DNA of 64,000 nucleotides, from NCBI GenBank assembly GCA_034509735.1, contig JACGWO010000004.1, forward strand, positions 11,885,395 through 11,949,394. The letters run 5' to 3'. Under the pieces are notes generated by a model, which did not search any database, was not told the DNA's origin, and saw nothing but the letters and a program-made list of their open reading frames with translations. The DNA comes from Sesamum alatum. Its lineage: Eukaryota; Streptophyta; Magnoliopsida; Lamiales; Pedaliaceae. Numbering within the stretch: the first letter of the stretch is position 1; each line of letters opens with the position of its first letter. This document shows positions 21,017 through 32,412 of this stretch, piece by piece. Position numbers and translations under genes: made by a program.

Positions 21017-21820
21017 AGCTGGAACATACGTTTGGATGAAGTCATACGGGGATATGATTTCATCAAGAATGAGTCCAATCCTTGTGTATACAAGAAGATC
21101 AGTGGGAGCTCAGTTGCGTTTTTGGTGCTTTACGTGGATGACATCTTGCTCATTGGGAATGATGCTAAGATGTTGGGTACCACTAAAGCTTGGTTGTCAA
21201 CGCAATTCTCCATGAAGGATATGGGCGAGGCATCCTACATCCTTGGCATCAAGATCTACAGGGATAGATCTAAAAGGATGTTAGGAATGGCCCAGTCCTC
21301 GTACATTGAGAAAGTCTTGAAGAGATTCAAGATGGAGAACTCAAAACGAGGATTCCTTCCAATGAGGCATGGAATTAAGTTATCCAAGAAGCAGTCTCCT
21401 AAGACTGATGAGGAGCTTAAACGGATGTTGGACATCCCCTATGCTTCAGCCGTAGGCAGCATACAGCATGTTGTTCAATGCACTAGACCTGATGTGGCTT
21501 TCGCTTTGAGCGTAACAAGTCGATATCAGTCGTGTGCCGGGGAGGCACACTGGAGTGCAGTCAAGACTATCTTGAAGTACCTGAAAAGGACTAAGGACAT
21601 GTTCTTGATCTACGGCAGTGGAGAGTTGATACTGGAAGGCTATAGCGACGCTAGCTTCCAGTCGGATGACGATGATGCCAAGTCTCAGTCTGGTTATGTA
21701 TTCAAACTTAATGGTGGCGTGGTTGCTTGGAAGAGTTCCAAGCAGGCTACCACGGCAGACTCCACCACAGAGTCTGAATACATAGCAGCTTCGGAAGCTG
21801 CTAAGGAGTGGTTTGGTTGA
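21017..21820 (+). pseudogene. A1' RT C-terminal half and RNase H
   Basis: This 262-residue frame (from 21032) is identical to its A1 counterpart. YVDD, the connection region and the RNase H acidic motifs are present; RT motif A is deleted. It terminates at the same TGA after EAAKEW. Confidence 0.88.
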
Positions 21821-22116
21821 TGAGCTACATCCAAAGGTTGGATGTAGTACCTAGCATTGCTAAGCCTGTAATTATCTTTTCATGATAACAACGGGGCGAT
21901 AGCGCTAGCAAAGGAACCGAGATCTCATCACGATCCAAGCATATTCTTAGACGCTACCATCTACTTAGAGAGATGGATAGCAGGAGTGACGTTCGGTTGG
22001 ACCGAGTCAGCTCCGCAGAAAACATAGCAAATCCACTTACTAAGCCCGTGTCGCAAGTTGCCCATACTCAGCATCTAGATAAGATGAGTTTGAGGTCTAT
22101 GGGTGATTGGCTTTAG
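21821..22116 (+). pseudogene. A1' RNase H C-terminus, frameshifted
   Basis: It matches the A1 tail with one further extra T near 21880, ahead of the DNNGA motif. The final TAG is at 22114-22116. Confidence 0.8.
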
Positions 22117-22130
22117 GTCAAGTGGGAGAT
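22117..22130 (+). other. Polypurine tract, A1'
   Basis: GTCAAGTGGGAGAT lies directly before the third LTR. Confidence 0.88.
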
Positions 22131-24362
22131 TGTTAGAATAGGTGACCAGAAAGCCAATAGGTTTGGCGATTTGTAACCTATCTGACAACTTGATGTGAAT
22201 GTAATATTATTATGTGATGAATAAGATGAGTGTTCGTCACCAATGGTACCTTCTTTGTTGCGCTCATCTTACATTTGTTAAAATGGTGTTTAACTTATAT
22301 CGCAACAAAGCCCACAGACCATGGATAACAACTCGTGCAGTTGGGCCACGCATTGGATGGTGGTCATGAAACCAACTGATTAAGAGTTGGGTCTGAAACG
22401 TTCCAAGTCGAGGACCTCGAGACAGGGCATCGAGAGTCCTACTGAGACTTGCATCAAGAGTCGTGTTCATTGGATGAGTGCCGTGTTTCATCGGCGACAG
22501 GCGTGGGACGCCTACACGGTCTTGATGGGTTGGTCGACTGGGGTCGAGCCGACTGGACTGACTCGCGGGGATCATCATATGGAAGCCTTGGAGGCTTGGT
22601 CGGTATGATTGGATTCCCCGGTTCCGATAGTACGGGAGTAATCCTCAGACTTGAGGAATCATGGCAGTCACGTGCACAGGACGGCTGTATCTTGGATCTG
22701 GCGAGAGGTGATCATTCTGTAAGATGATCATTATAAGCCTTGTCCAGTGCAGTCGCAATGTGTAGCGAGGACGGTGGATTCCAAGAAGAGGATCCATCCC
22801 CTGTCAATATGTGACAGAGGTATCTCCTATGCACTCGGAGACACGTTCATGCTGTTTGAAGCTGTGGCCACAGTGGTTGGTCGAACAGAGAATGGTTTCC
22901 TGTGTCGACGCAATGAAGCATACGTGGTCTCGAGTATTAAGCATAGATGCCTAGTCAAGGATGGGAACCGACGCCCAATTCCATACCCTAGACTAAGGCC
23001 GGGAGACGGTAGACGGAAGGATCGTACCCGTACGGAATCGGCGCCTAAATGTTCACGCCAATTCACCTAGTCTCTAGTGCCATGGACCCGTTGCTAGACG
23101 GCCACCCATGGTAACGGGCCCTTGTGGGACACGGGCCCAAGTCTAGCTGAGGGTGAACCTAAAGGGTCACACACAAATCACCGAGGACGTTGAGAGATCG
23201 ACTTGGAGTCAATCTCGAAGGATAAAATAAGTAATTGGATTACTTAAGGGAAAGTCCATTGGATGGACGGGCCGATATTTGTATCGGGCTTTCATTTAAT
23301 CGGTAAATTGGATTTTCGATTAAATATGGAAAGTTGAGATGTTGAGACGTTGGATCTTTTAATTGGATTAAAAGATCAACGGAAATAATTTAAGTGGACA
23401 TTAAATTGGATTTAAGATTGGGATCGTCGTAATTGGATTACGATAAAACCCGGTCCGTTAAATTATACCCCGAGAGGAGAAATAATTCCTAATTTGGAAT
23501 AGGAAGAAGTTGGACTTCTTCCCTTAATTAAATATGGCCGACATGCTCCCTTGGAGGAAGCAAAATCAGCCATGTTGCATGCTAGGTGGTATGTTGACTT
23601 GTCTCTTTTGGAAAGAGACAAATCAACTCCAATCAAGTTCTTCCCTTTTGGTATGATTTGATCATACCATAAATTTTTGGTAGGCTTGATTGAAGAATTG
23701 ATGGTGATTGATTGGAATGAATCTAGACATCCTTGAATGAACCTAGACACATTCCAATAATCACATTAATTATGTATATATATTAGAATATACAACACCT
23801 AGCATAAGTGATTCATTATTCATCTTTTTCTAGAAAAAAAAGAGAAGACAAAAATCCTCTCCTCTCTCTCAATTTTCGTGCTCCCTCCCTCTCTTACACT
23901 TGTGTTCTTCACTTGATTTTGAATCAAGAAGAAGAACAAAGTAAGTTTAAGAGAACACTAATTCATAGTGTTCTTCTCTTAAACCGATTCCTTCCTAAAC
24001 CCGTTCTTTTTCTAGCAAGAAGAACGTGTGTTTCTTCCGGTGTGGTGTGGATCACCTTTGGAGAATCCATACGTTTGGATTTCTTGAGCATTCCGGAGAA
24101 GGAACAACGCTAGTAGCCGGGAGCATACGCTAAACAATCAAAGGTAACGGTTTATTACGCTTTGATTGATTCCATTTATATATCTATGCCCTATGTGTTT
24201 AAATATATGTTTTAATATTTACACATCCTACATCGAACGCCCGGTTGAGCACCCAAGGGTACACCCCTTGGGATTCGCGTATTTTGAATTTTATTTAAAT
24301 TTACGCACTTATCTCACCTTTCTCGCTTCCGCTCGCGCTCCCGGGCGGATCCGCTTGTCCTT
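22131..24362 (+). repeat. Third LTR of the A dimer
   Basis: It is 2.23 kb with its start intact. Its last two bases are replaced at the junction with antisense gag (CCTT|GATCATG). From 22756 on it carries many substitutions absent from the first and middle LTRs, for example TCAATATGTG, GAGGACGTTG, GATTTAAGATTGG and CCGGGCGG near the end. It is thus the original 3' partner of a once two-LTR element. Confidence 0.93.
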
Positions 24363-24756
24363 GATCATGTACAGAGGATCCTTCAGTCATCTTAGTGCCG
24401 AAAAATGCTTTTGTGGCGGCATATCTAATATGCCTATCCGGAACCGCATACATATCCTGTAAGCGGAGCATTATCGCGTTGGCATGGTCCAACCTATCAT
24501 ACTGCTTCTGGATCTCATTGGTCCTGGATGCCAGTATGATGCTGCATACCTTGCGGTCATCCTCATGCCATTTTCCGAACGTCAAACGCTCTTCTGGCGA
24601 GGAACCTTCCGGCAAGGTTACGGGAAATGGCTTATCCAAAACAAAAGCCTGGTTTTCGTAATCGAGGACAATCCTTAGAATACGCAGCCAATCATTGTAG
24701 TTCATTCCATTAAACTTATTAGTCTCCATAATCATAGATAACGGGTTCTTAGACAT
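24363..24756 (-). pseudogene. gag: Divergent A-type Gag N-terminus, truncated
   Basis: The start at 24754-24756 gives MSKNPLSMIMETNKFNGMNY, clearly family A Gag but diverged (NDWLRILRIVLDYENQAFVL). About 130 residues are open before the third LTR of the dimer cuts it at 24362/24363. The C-terminal residues of the open frame beyond that point are LTR sequence. It has no zinc knuckle and is non-functional. Confidence 0.85.
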
Positions 24757-25068
24757 CTACATTCAAAATGTAAAGCAGAAATTAGCAAACGAATTGTAAT
24801 ATTGATTCAAGTTTATGACATGGTCTTTAGTCATTAACCCTCCCACTATTTCTACGAAAGCCCACCACTCTCAAGTGGGGTTTCGGGAAACCATTTCCTA
24901 GTGGGCTTGGGATCCACAAACGCAATTCTCCATGCCCCGCTTCTACGATTCAACATAGAAAAAGCTTTGTGGGAGGTATCCAATACCATTCTCATCCAAT
25001 GAGATTCCCAAGATATTTTACCTCACCTCTTTCACATGATTCCGAGGACTCCAAGCGAATCATGTTAC
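24757..25068 (-). other. Antisense leader fragment
   Basis: This is the 3' part of an A-type leader (minus strand), including the altered TATA motif (TAGAAATA) and the CATGGAGAATTGCGTTTGTG-type segment. At about 25068 it is cut and joined to a second gag piece. Confidence 0.8.
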
Positions 25069-25252
25069 TTTGTACAGATGCTCCTTCAGCAAGCTTGGTG
25101 GCAAAGAATGCTTTTGTGGCGGCATATCTAATATGCCTACACGGAACCGCATAAACCTCGTTCATGCGGAGCATTATGGCTGAGACGTTGTCTAGCCTCT
25201 CATACTGCTTCTGGATGTCGTTAGACATCGAAGCCAGAATGATACTGCGTTC
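25069..25252 (-). pseudogene. Second antisense Gag fragment
   Basis: It encodes the middle of family A Gag (roughly residues 72-130: SIILASMSNDIQKQYERLDN onward to FFATKLAEGASVQ), joined at both ends to non-adjacent element parts. It is open but has no start and no context. Confidence 0.82.
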
Positions 25253-25410
25253 ACAACCAAGCTTTAGTGGTACCCAACATCTTAGCAATATTCCCAATGA
25301 GCAAGATGTCATCCACATAAGGCACTAGGAACGCAACCGAGCTCTCACTGATCTTCTTGTATACACAAGGATCAAACTCATTCTTGATGAAATCATATTC
25401 CCGTATGACT
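25253..25410 (-). pseudogene. Antisense RT fragment with the catalytic YVDD region
   Basis: On the minus strand it reads from the GYDFIKNE-type segment through Y-VDD to the GTTKAWL equivalent. It continues the RT that resumes at 40780 on the far side of the A2 insertion, so it is the displaced 3' portion of A4. The 3' remainder of pol is missing. Confidence 0.78.
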
Positions 25411-25549
25411 TCGCCAAAAGTGACTAATACTCATTGTATTCATCACATAATAATATTACATTTACATCGAGTTGTCTAATAGGTTACAAATCGCCAAACC
25501 TATTGGCTTTCTGGTCACCTATTCTAACACTATGGCCTCAAACAAGCTT
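25411..25549 (-). mobile_element. Inverted junction fragment: A2 LTR start plus A4 RT
   Basis: Positions 25411-25528 are the first 118 bases of an A LTR, antisense, ending ATTCTAACA. Directly after come CTATG and GCCTCAAACAAGCTT (25529-25549), which encode YGLKQA of RT in sense. Flipping this piece gives an RT-LTR junction whose CATAG matches 40780-40784, next to the other end of A2. Confidence 0.75.
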
Positions 25550-25611
25550 TTTTCTTGAAAAAGATGAATAATGATTCTAATACACAAGGTGGTGTATATA
25601 CTCCTATATAT
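25550..25611 (-). mobile_element. Short antisense LTR piece
   Basis: This is the antisense of the LTR segment around the TATA box (TGTATATATAGGAGTATATA when read on the minus strand). It abuts the sense LTR of A2 at a fold-back junction TATATATACATTAAATTGG. Confidence 0.7.
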
Positions 25612-26575
25612 ACATTAAATTGGATTTAATGTCGGGTTCATCATAATTGGATTACGATAAAAACCCGGTCCGTTAAATTTGACACGAGAGGAGAAATAAT
25701 TCCTATTTTGGAATAGGAAGAAGTTGAACTTCTTCCTAAATTGGACATGGCCGAAATCCTTCCTTGGAGGAAGCAAAATCAGCCATGTTTCATGCAAGGT
25801 GGTATGTTGACTTATCTCTTTTGGAAAGAGACAAATCAACTCCAATCAAGCCCTTCCCTTTTGGTATGATTTGATCATACCATAGATTTTGGTAGGCTTG
25901 ATTGAAGAATTAATGGTGATTGATTGGAATGTATCTAGACATCCTTGGATGAACCTAGACACATTCCAATAATCACATTAATTATGTATATATATGAGTA
26001 TATACAACACCTTGCACATATGTGAATCATAATTCATCTTTTTCAAGGAAAAAGTATACAACTTTCGGCCTTTCCTCTCCCTCTAACTCTCGGCCATTCC
26101 TCCTCATTTCTACTTGTGTTCTTCACTTGATTTTGAATCAAAAGGAAGAACAAATTAGGCTTAAGAGAACACTAATTAATAGTGTTCTTCTCTTTAGCCG
26201 ATTCCTTCATAAACTCGTTTTCCTCTAGCAAGGAGAACGTGAGTTTCTTCCGGTGTGGTGTGGATCACCTTTGTAGAATCCATACGTTTGGATTTGTGAG
26301 CATTCTGGTGAAGGAACAATGCAAGTACCCGAGCACACGTAAAATCTACAAGGTAACGGTTTATTACGCTTTAGTAGATCTTTACTATTCATCTATGCCC
26401 TATGTGTTTTATGTATGTTTTTTATATTAAAACATCCTACATCGAACGCCCGGTTGAGCACCCAAGGGTGCACCCCTTGGGAAATCGCTTTATATGCGAT
26501 TTAATTTTAAATTACGTATTGATTTATGCTTTCTAGCTTTCTCTCGGACTCCCAGGCGGATCCGCTTGTCCTTCA
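25612..26575 (+). repeat. A2 5' LTR, 5'-truncated
   Basis: It starts in the inverted-repeat array (ATTAAATTGGATTTAAT) and runs to CTTCA at 26575. The first 1.27 kb is missing or scrambled to its left. It retains the U5 stem-loop and the GCGGATCCGC palindrome. Confidence 0.88.
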
Positions 26576-26577
26576 AG

Positions 26578-26589
26578 TGGTATCAGAGC
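26578..26589 (+). other. Primer-binding site, A2
   Basis: TGGTATCAGAGC lies two bases after the LTR, followed by CTGGTTCGATG. Confidence 0.92.
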
Positions 26590-26633
26590 CTGGTTCGATG
26601 TAAGGGGCATAGATCTATGTGCTTGGCATGATC

Positions 26634-27385
26634 TGTTAGAATAGGTGAGCAGAAAGTCAATGGTATTGGCTGTTCTGAGAACCATTCGTCAATCTGTGAA
26701 CAAGTAATATTATGTCAATGAATGTAGTAAGGATTCATAGGCATGAGTTTGTTGTACTTACTGCTTGCATCGTTACGATGTCTCGACAAACGCCCACAGA
26801 CTAAAATAACATTTCGGGAAATTGGAACTACGCTTGGAGGTAGGTTCATGAAATCAGTTTCGCCGAATCAGTCTGAAATACTCCAAGTCAAAGGAATCTC
26901 GAGACAGGGCATCGAGAATCCATTTGAGACTTGCACTAAGCATCTGCTGTCGTGTTTCATCGACGGGTGACGAGGATCGTCTAAGCAGTGTTAGTGGGTC
27001 GGCCTGCTGGGGAGCGGCCGACTGAGGTGACTCGCGGGAATCGTCATATGGAAGCTACTCGGGCTTGGTCGGTATGACTCGTATTCCCGGTTCCGATAGT
27101 ACGGGATTAGTCCTCGGACTTGAGGATCACGGCAGTCCCCTACATACTAAGGTTGTATCTTGGATCTGGTGAAATTTGACCGATTATACCACATGGTCAT
27201 CATAAGCCTCGTCCAGTGCAGTCGGAGTATGTAAGAACGGTAAATTCCAAGATAGGATCTGTCCCCTGTCAAAGGATATGACAGCAAGATCTCCTATGCG
27301 CTCGGAGATGGTTTAGACTCACAAAGTCTATGGCCATAGCACTTGATGTAGTGGGAAAGGATTTCCTACGTCGAGTTAAACCTAT
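26634..27385 (+). repeat. B 5' LTR, first 752 bp
   Basis: It matches 30299-31051 with about a dozen differences by eye (around 1.6%). It ends at CCTAT and is followed by gag-like sequence. Confidence 0.9.
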
Positions 27386-30284
27386 GATGTAAGAATGACC
27401 ACCGACATCATGTCTATATGGTCCTGGACCAGCATGTGGGGTAAAATGCAACGAAGGCATGTTTGGAGCTAAGATGACGGAAGGGATGTCAGTACAAAGA
27501 ACATGGAGTGATGATGCAATCCCTAGTGGAGAAGCTCAAAAGACCTCCACGTCAGTCTTGGAAAAGAGACGTACATTGACATGATCCTTCAGTATCTTCC
27601 TCCCTCCTACGAACCATTAATTATCAACATGAATGAGCTTAGAAAAGATCTTCATAGGTTGGTAATTATGTTGGTCTAGTACGAGGCAACGATTGCAAAA
27701 TCTGCGCCGTCGGTACTAGCAGGAGAGGCTTCAACCTCCATAGCGAAAGGCAAGGGTGCCAGACGCCAAAAGAGGAAGAAGGGTAAGGTAACATCAACTA
27801 TTAAAACACTTCAAGTGTTGTTCCTTTACAACACAAGGTGGAGGTAAAGGAAAGAGCAAAAGGTTCAAGCAGTCAAGTTCATAGATTTCTAAGAACGTAA
27901 GCATTCACTGTCGTAAAGAGGGCCATTGAAAAAGGGAGTATCTTGAACCTCTCTCCAATGTAGGTAAAATTTGATATTGAGTATTAACATGATCACCTTT
28001 TCTCTATTTGGTATTTGATACCATTCCTATCACTAATCTGCGGGTGGTTTGCAGAAAGTGAATAAGGACTTAAAAGCCAAGAACAGTTCTACGATTCAAC
28101 AATGGCAAGGTCCATTGATGAAAAGGACTAGAGACTTGTTAGGCCCATAATCATGATCATGTTAGGATAATATAGGAATCACGTAACCTAGCATGATCAA
28201 AAGTATGTCTCTTTGTTGGACAAAGGTTTTATTACATACATATTTGATCAAACAAAATTATTGAATATTGATTCATGTTTGCTAGTAGTTACACGTCAAT
28301 TCCTAGAACACTATCCCATAAAAGGTTTATGGATACTCAAAATTCAAATTATCTAAATGGATTAATCAAGACCAACTTACAGATTTGGCATCTACAACAG
28401 CTAGGACGTTTCTTCTTATTAAAAGATAAGTAAATTGGAAAGTTCGATGAATCTAGAAATAGATGATTCGAATCGACTAAATTTACAAGTCTTTTATGAA
28501 GAAGAAAGTCCGAAAGCTCTTTGTTGGACAAAGTAGGCTTGCCAAATAGTCTATTGGAAGGGAGCCAATAAGACAACTATAGGTTACTCATACACAAGAC
28601 CATAAGAGGGTTCAAAAGTCTAAAGGTCCCATAGGAGGTTTGGGAATTAGACTTAAGGAGGTGAACCATAAATGGTTGCAAAATTAAACCTGTTTCGATA
28701 GGATCGAAAAGGCCGTGTATTTAGTGAGAGCTCTTGAGCATCCAAGTTGAGAATGGAATTCTCAATGAAACGTTTCCTGTAAAGGCCAAGTATGACGGTC
28801 TCTGATAAAGGGAACGATCGAATCTCGTTAGATTAAGATCCATCGAAGTATCGCCCAATTACCTTAGCCCATGTAGACGTAGACTCAAAATTGCCAACGT
28901 AAGGAACGTGGCACATTTTGCTAGGAGTCACGCACAAGGAGCCATGGTTTGGCAAGCCTGTGTCCCGACAAAGTCCTTGAGCATGTAGAAGGATCCTACA
29001 TACGTCAAGGGACTAGTGGGAGACAAATTAGACTCGGTGTCTAATTTGTACAAGTTTACGACAGAATAATACTAACGTTGCTTAGAATCGCATTTCTTAA
29101 ATTGATCATATTCCAAGTCCCCTTAAGAACGAAACTGAATGTCGTAAGAGGTACAAGTGATCGGGATATGTTCGGTCAAATTGGATAGTAATCCAAATGA
29201 CCTGCGGAACGTGATGTTGGACATCGTAGTGGGATTTATGGAGAGGAGCCATAGAATCTACTAGGAAATTCAAACAAGGTTTGAAACACAGCATAACTGG
29301 AATATTCATTTTGACGAGCTCATACGGAGCATGACTCGGTTTTAAACAACGTAGGTGATCAGTGGGAGTAGAAATGGCGTTCCAAGTGTTAAAGTGTGTA
29401 ATATCTTGATTCATGGATGAATTCAAGGCATTAGGAATCACTAAAACACAAACCGTAACTCACGAAAATTCTCCATGACATTTTAGGGTTCCCACATACA
29501 TATCATGAATTAAGATTTTCAAAGACTCAGTCATGGTAGACTGATGAGAAAACTCAAATATGTAGAGGGACAAGTTGTTCGAGACTCAGTCATGGTAAGA
29601 CTGATGAGAAAACTTGGATACTATGCATAAAGCATCAAGCCATTCAAGACTTAGTCACGGTGGACTAATGAGAAGGCTTGGATGTTGAGTATCCCTACGT
29701 CTTAACCCTAGGCAAACATATGATATGTTTACTCGGTGCATAGGAACCAATGTTGAGAGTGCTCCTAGCATGGCTCAACATAAATCGGTAATGCACTGAG
29801 GGGTTGAAGACAGCAATCAAGAAACGATCCTTAGTACCTAAATAAGGACTAAAGATGTGTTCATGATGCACCGTCTGTTGAGAGTTGCTTTGGAAGGCTA
29901 AAGCGATACTAGCTTCCAGAGCATAAGTGAAAACCAGTTAGTCTCAAGGTATGCACAGTCAGGCCCAATGACGAGTGCATCGGATAGTAGTCACTAATGA
30001 AGACCGCGTCCATAGGATGGACGTGGCGCCTAGCACGACCAAGCCATGTTCGCCTATATGGCAGGCAACTTGGCTATGGGAGTATTGGCACGAGATCTCA
30101 TCACAAGATCCACAAAAATATTCTTAGACAACCACCATCTCTAGGAGGCAATGGTGGATAGAGGTAACATGGTTGGACCGTATTGCTTCGCAAGGAAATA
30201 TAAGTAGACTCACAATACCTTAGTCGTTATCGTAGATTACTCATACTCAAAGGATTCTGAACAAAGTGGGTAATTGACTTATTG
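27386..30284 (+). pseudogene. B gag-pol, heavily decayed
   Basis: Residual Gag words appear near 27450-27700 (a GAKMTEG-type segment, then LVEKL and a QYEATI-type segment). The Lys-rich linker is at 27720-27790, and a damaged zinc knuckle near 27903-27945 has a stop inside. Protease, integrase and RT are only recognisable as short phrases at the right spacing; a PRSH-like RNase H tail is near 30090-30140. There are stops and frameshifts throughout and no frame over about 110 codons. Protein function is excluded. The coding region looks much older than the B LTR pair implies. Confidence 0.8.
29524..29705 (+). repeat. Three imperfect tandem copies in the B RT remnant
   Basis: GACTCAGTCATGG...ACTGATGAGAA recurs at 29524, 29583 and (as GACTTAGTCACGG) 29648, with periods of 59 and 65 bp. 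It corresponds to the single RT segment encoding SPKTDEEL in family A. Confidence 0.8.
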
Positions 30285-30298
30285 GTCAAGTGGGATAT
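30285..30298 (+). other. Polypurine tract, B
   Basis: GTCAAGTGGGATAT-type tract directly before the LTR, with one transition against family A. Confidence 0.8.
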
Positions 30299-31207
30299 TG
30301 TTAGAATAGGTGACCAGAAAGTCAATGGTATTGGCTGTTCTGAGAACCATTCGTCAATCTGTGAACAAGTAATATTATGTTAATGAATGTAGTAAGGATT
30401 CATAGGCATGAGTTTGTTGTACTTACTGCTTGCATCGTTACGATGTCACAACAAACGCCCACAGACTGAAATAACATTTCGGGAAATTGGAACTACGCTT
30501 GGAGGTAGGTTCATGAAATCAGTTTCGCCGAATCAGTCTGAAATACTCCAAGTCAAAGGAATCTCGAGACAGGGCATCGAGAATCCATTTGAGACTTGCA
30601 CTAAGCATCTGCTGTCGTGTTTCATCGACGGGTGACGAGGATCGTCTAAGCAGTGTTAGTGGGTCGGCCTGCTGGGGAGCGGCCGACTGAGGTGACTCGC
30701 GGGAATCGTCATGTGGAAGCTACTCGGGCTTGGTCGGTATGACTCGTATTCCCGGTTCCGATAGTACGGGATTAGTCCTCGGACTTGAGGATCACGGCAG
30801 TCCCCTACATACTAAGGTTGTATCTTGGATCTGGTGAAATTTGATCGATTAAACCACATGGTTATCATAAGCCTCGTCCAGTGCAGTCGGAGTATGTAAG
30901 AACGGTGAATTCCAAGATAGGATCTGTCCCCCTGTCAAAGGATATGACAGCAAGATCTCCTATGCGCTCGGAGATGGTTTAGACTCACAAAGTCTATGGC
31001 CATAGCACTTGATGTAGTGGGAAAGGATTTCCTACGTCGAGTTAAACCTATCTCGAGCATTATGCATAGTTGCCTAGTCAAGGATGGGAACCGACCCCTA
31101 GACTAAAGGCCAAGAGACAGGTGACAGTAGGACCGTACCCGTACGTATCGAGCGTTGGTAGGACCGCACCTGCGTATAACTCGGAGCCTAAATGTTCACA
31201 CCATAAA

Positions 31208-31333
31208 TTCACCTAGTCTCTAGTGCCATGGACCGTTGCTAGATGGCCACCCATGGTAACGGACTACTTTGGTTATGAAATAACAAAAAGTAGGTCCAAG
31301 TCTAGCTGAAAGGTGAACCTAAAGAGTCACACC
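31208..31333 (+). other. Cross-family conserved LTR block (B copy)
   Basis: It has the same border sequences as the family A block. The insert between the CCATGGTAACGG and CAAGTCTAGCTGA parts is a different hairpin (GGACTACTTT...AAAGTAGGTCC). Confidence 0.82.
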
Positions 31334-31524
31334 CGCTACACCAAATGAAAGGGAATTAATTTGAAATGAATTCCGGGAGAAGGTTTAATTTAATGGAATT
31401 AAATTATACTTCTTTGAGATTCAAGCCTCGATGAATTATTTGGAATAATCGGGCTTGAGTTCATAAATTAGATTTATGAATTTTATAAATCATGGGCTTT
31501 CCTTTTAATTAGATTAAAAGGGTG

Positions 31525-31800
31525 AATTAATTAATTAGTGGGCTTGGTATATTAAATAGGATTTAATATAAGTCCATGGGACTATTTAATTTAGAATTAA
31601 ATAATCCATTCTATGGAATTAATTAATGGGCTTGGTATATTAATAGGATTTAATATAAAGCCCATGGGACTATTTAATTTAGAATTAAATAAGTCCTTTC
31701 CATTAATTAATTAATGGGCTTAGTATATTAAATATGATTTAATATATAAAGTCCATGAGAATATTTAATTGGAATTAAATAAGCCCATTCCATAAAGCCC
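31525..31800 (+). repeat. Three 88-bp AT-rich units with internal palindromes
   Basis: GGGCTTRGTATATTAA recurs at 31540, 31628 and 31716. Each unit contains inverted repeats with three-base centres, such as TATATTAAAT-AGG-ATTTAATATA and ATTTAATT-TAG-AATTAAAT. Confidence 0.82.
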
Positions 31801-31966
31801 ATCAAAATGGATGGACAAGATTTGATCTAGAGAATGATGAGATGAAAGGCCACGATTAATTTGACTCAATCAAAGCCTAATTTGACTAGGATTTGACTAG
31901 GTCAAAATTCTAGTCAAAGTGTGTCTCTTTGGAAGAGTTTGAGAAGGAATAGGAAATTCCATCTTC

Positions 31967-31974
31967 TATAAATA
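31967..31974 (+). promoter_or_regulatory. LTR TATA box (B)
   Basis: TATAAATA within CTTCTATAAATACTC is a consensus plant TATA box, 558 bp before the LTR end. Confidence 0.75.
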
Positions 31975-32387
31975 CTCAAAAAACACACACTCACACCTAG
32001 TATTCTCTACAACTCTCATCTCTCATCTCCCTCAAATTTTCGTCCATCCCCTTCTTTTCTCTCCAAGAATTATACTTTGTTCTTCTTGATTTATTCAAGT
32101 TAAGAACATAAGAGACATTGATTGCGTTAATTCATAGCGTGTATCGATGTCTCTTCTCCCCAAATAATTTCTTGCTAGCACGAGGGTTGTTTGCTTTCCG
32201 GTGGAGCGAGTGAGATAATTTAGAGGGTCTCTTCTTGAGATCTTGGTGCAAAACGGGGAACAATGCATGTAGCCGAATGAAGACAAAACTACAACCGGGT
32301 AGGTTCTTTAATTTCGTTTTTTCGGTTTCAATTCTATGGCCTCCATGTTGTGTTTTATTGAGCATGAGATACACCGAACGCCCGGGA

Positions 32388-32412
32388 GAATCAAGGGCAC
32401 ACCCCTTGATTC
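32388..32412 (+). other. U5 stem-loop (B)
   Basis: The stem is GAATCAAGGG / CCCTTGATTC with the loop CACAC, directly after CGAACGCCCGG. Both arms differ from family A while pairing is perfect. Confidence 0.8.

Larger units (their letters stand above)
6731..24362 (+). mobile_element. Tandem family A copia dimer: LTR-int-LTR-int-LTR
   Basis: Two internal regions share a middle LTR. The unit length is about 7.70 kb (6731 to 14433 and 14427 to 22131). Each internal region starts with a primer-binding site two bases after an LTR and ends with a polypurine tract directly before the next LTR. The units differ by a handful of substitutions and several homopolymer-length changes. The first LTR lacks its first six bases (TGTTAG) and the third lacks its terminal CA, so no target-site duplication can be read. 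The structure fits unequal recombination between the LTRs of sister or homologous copies, or an assembly duplication. Confidence 0.93.
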
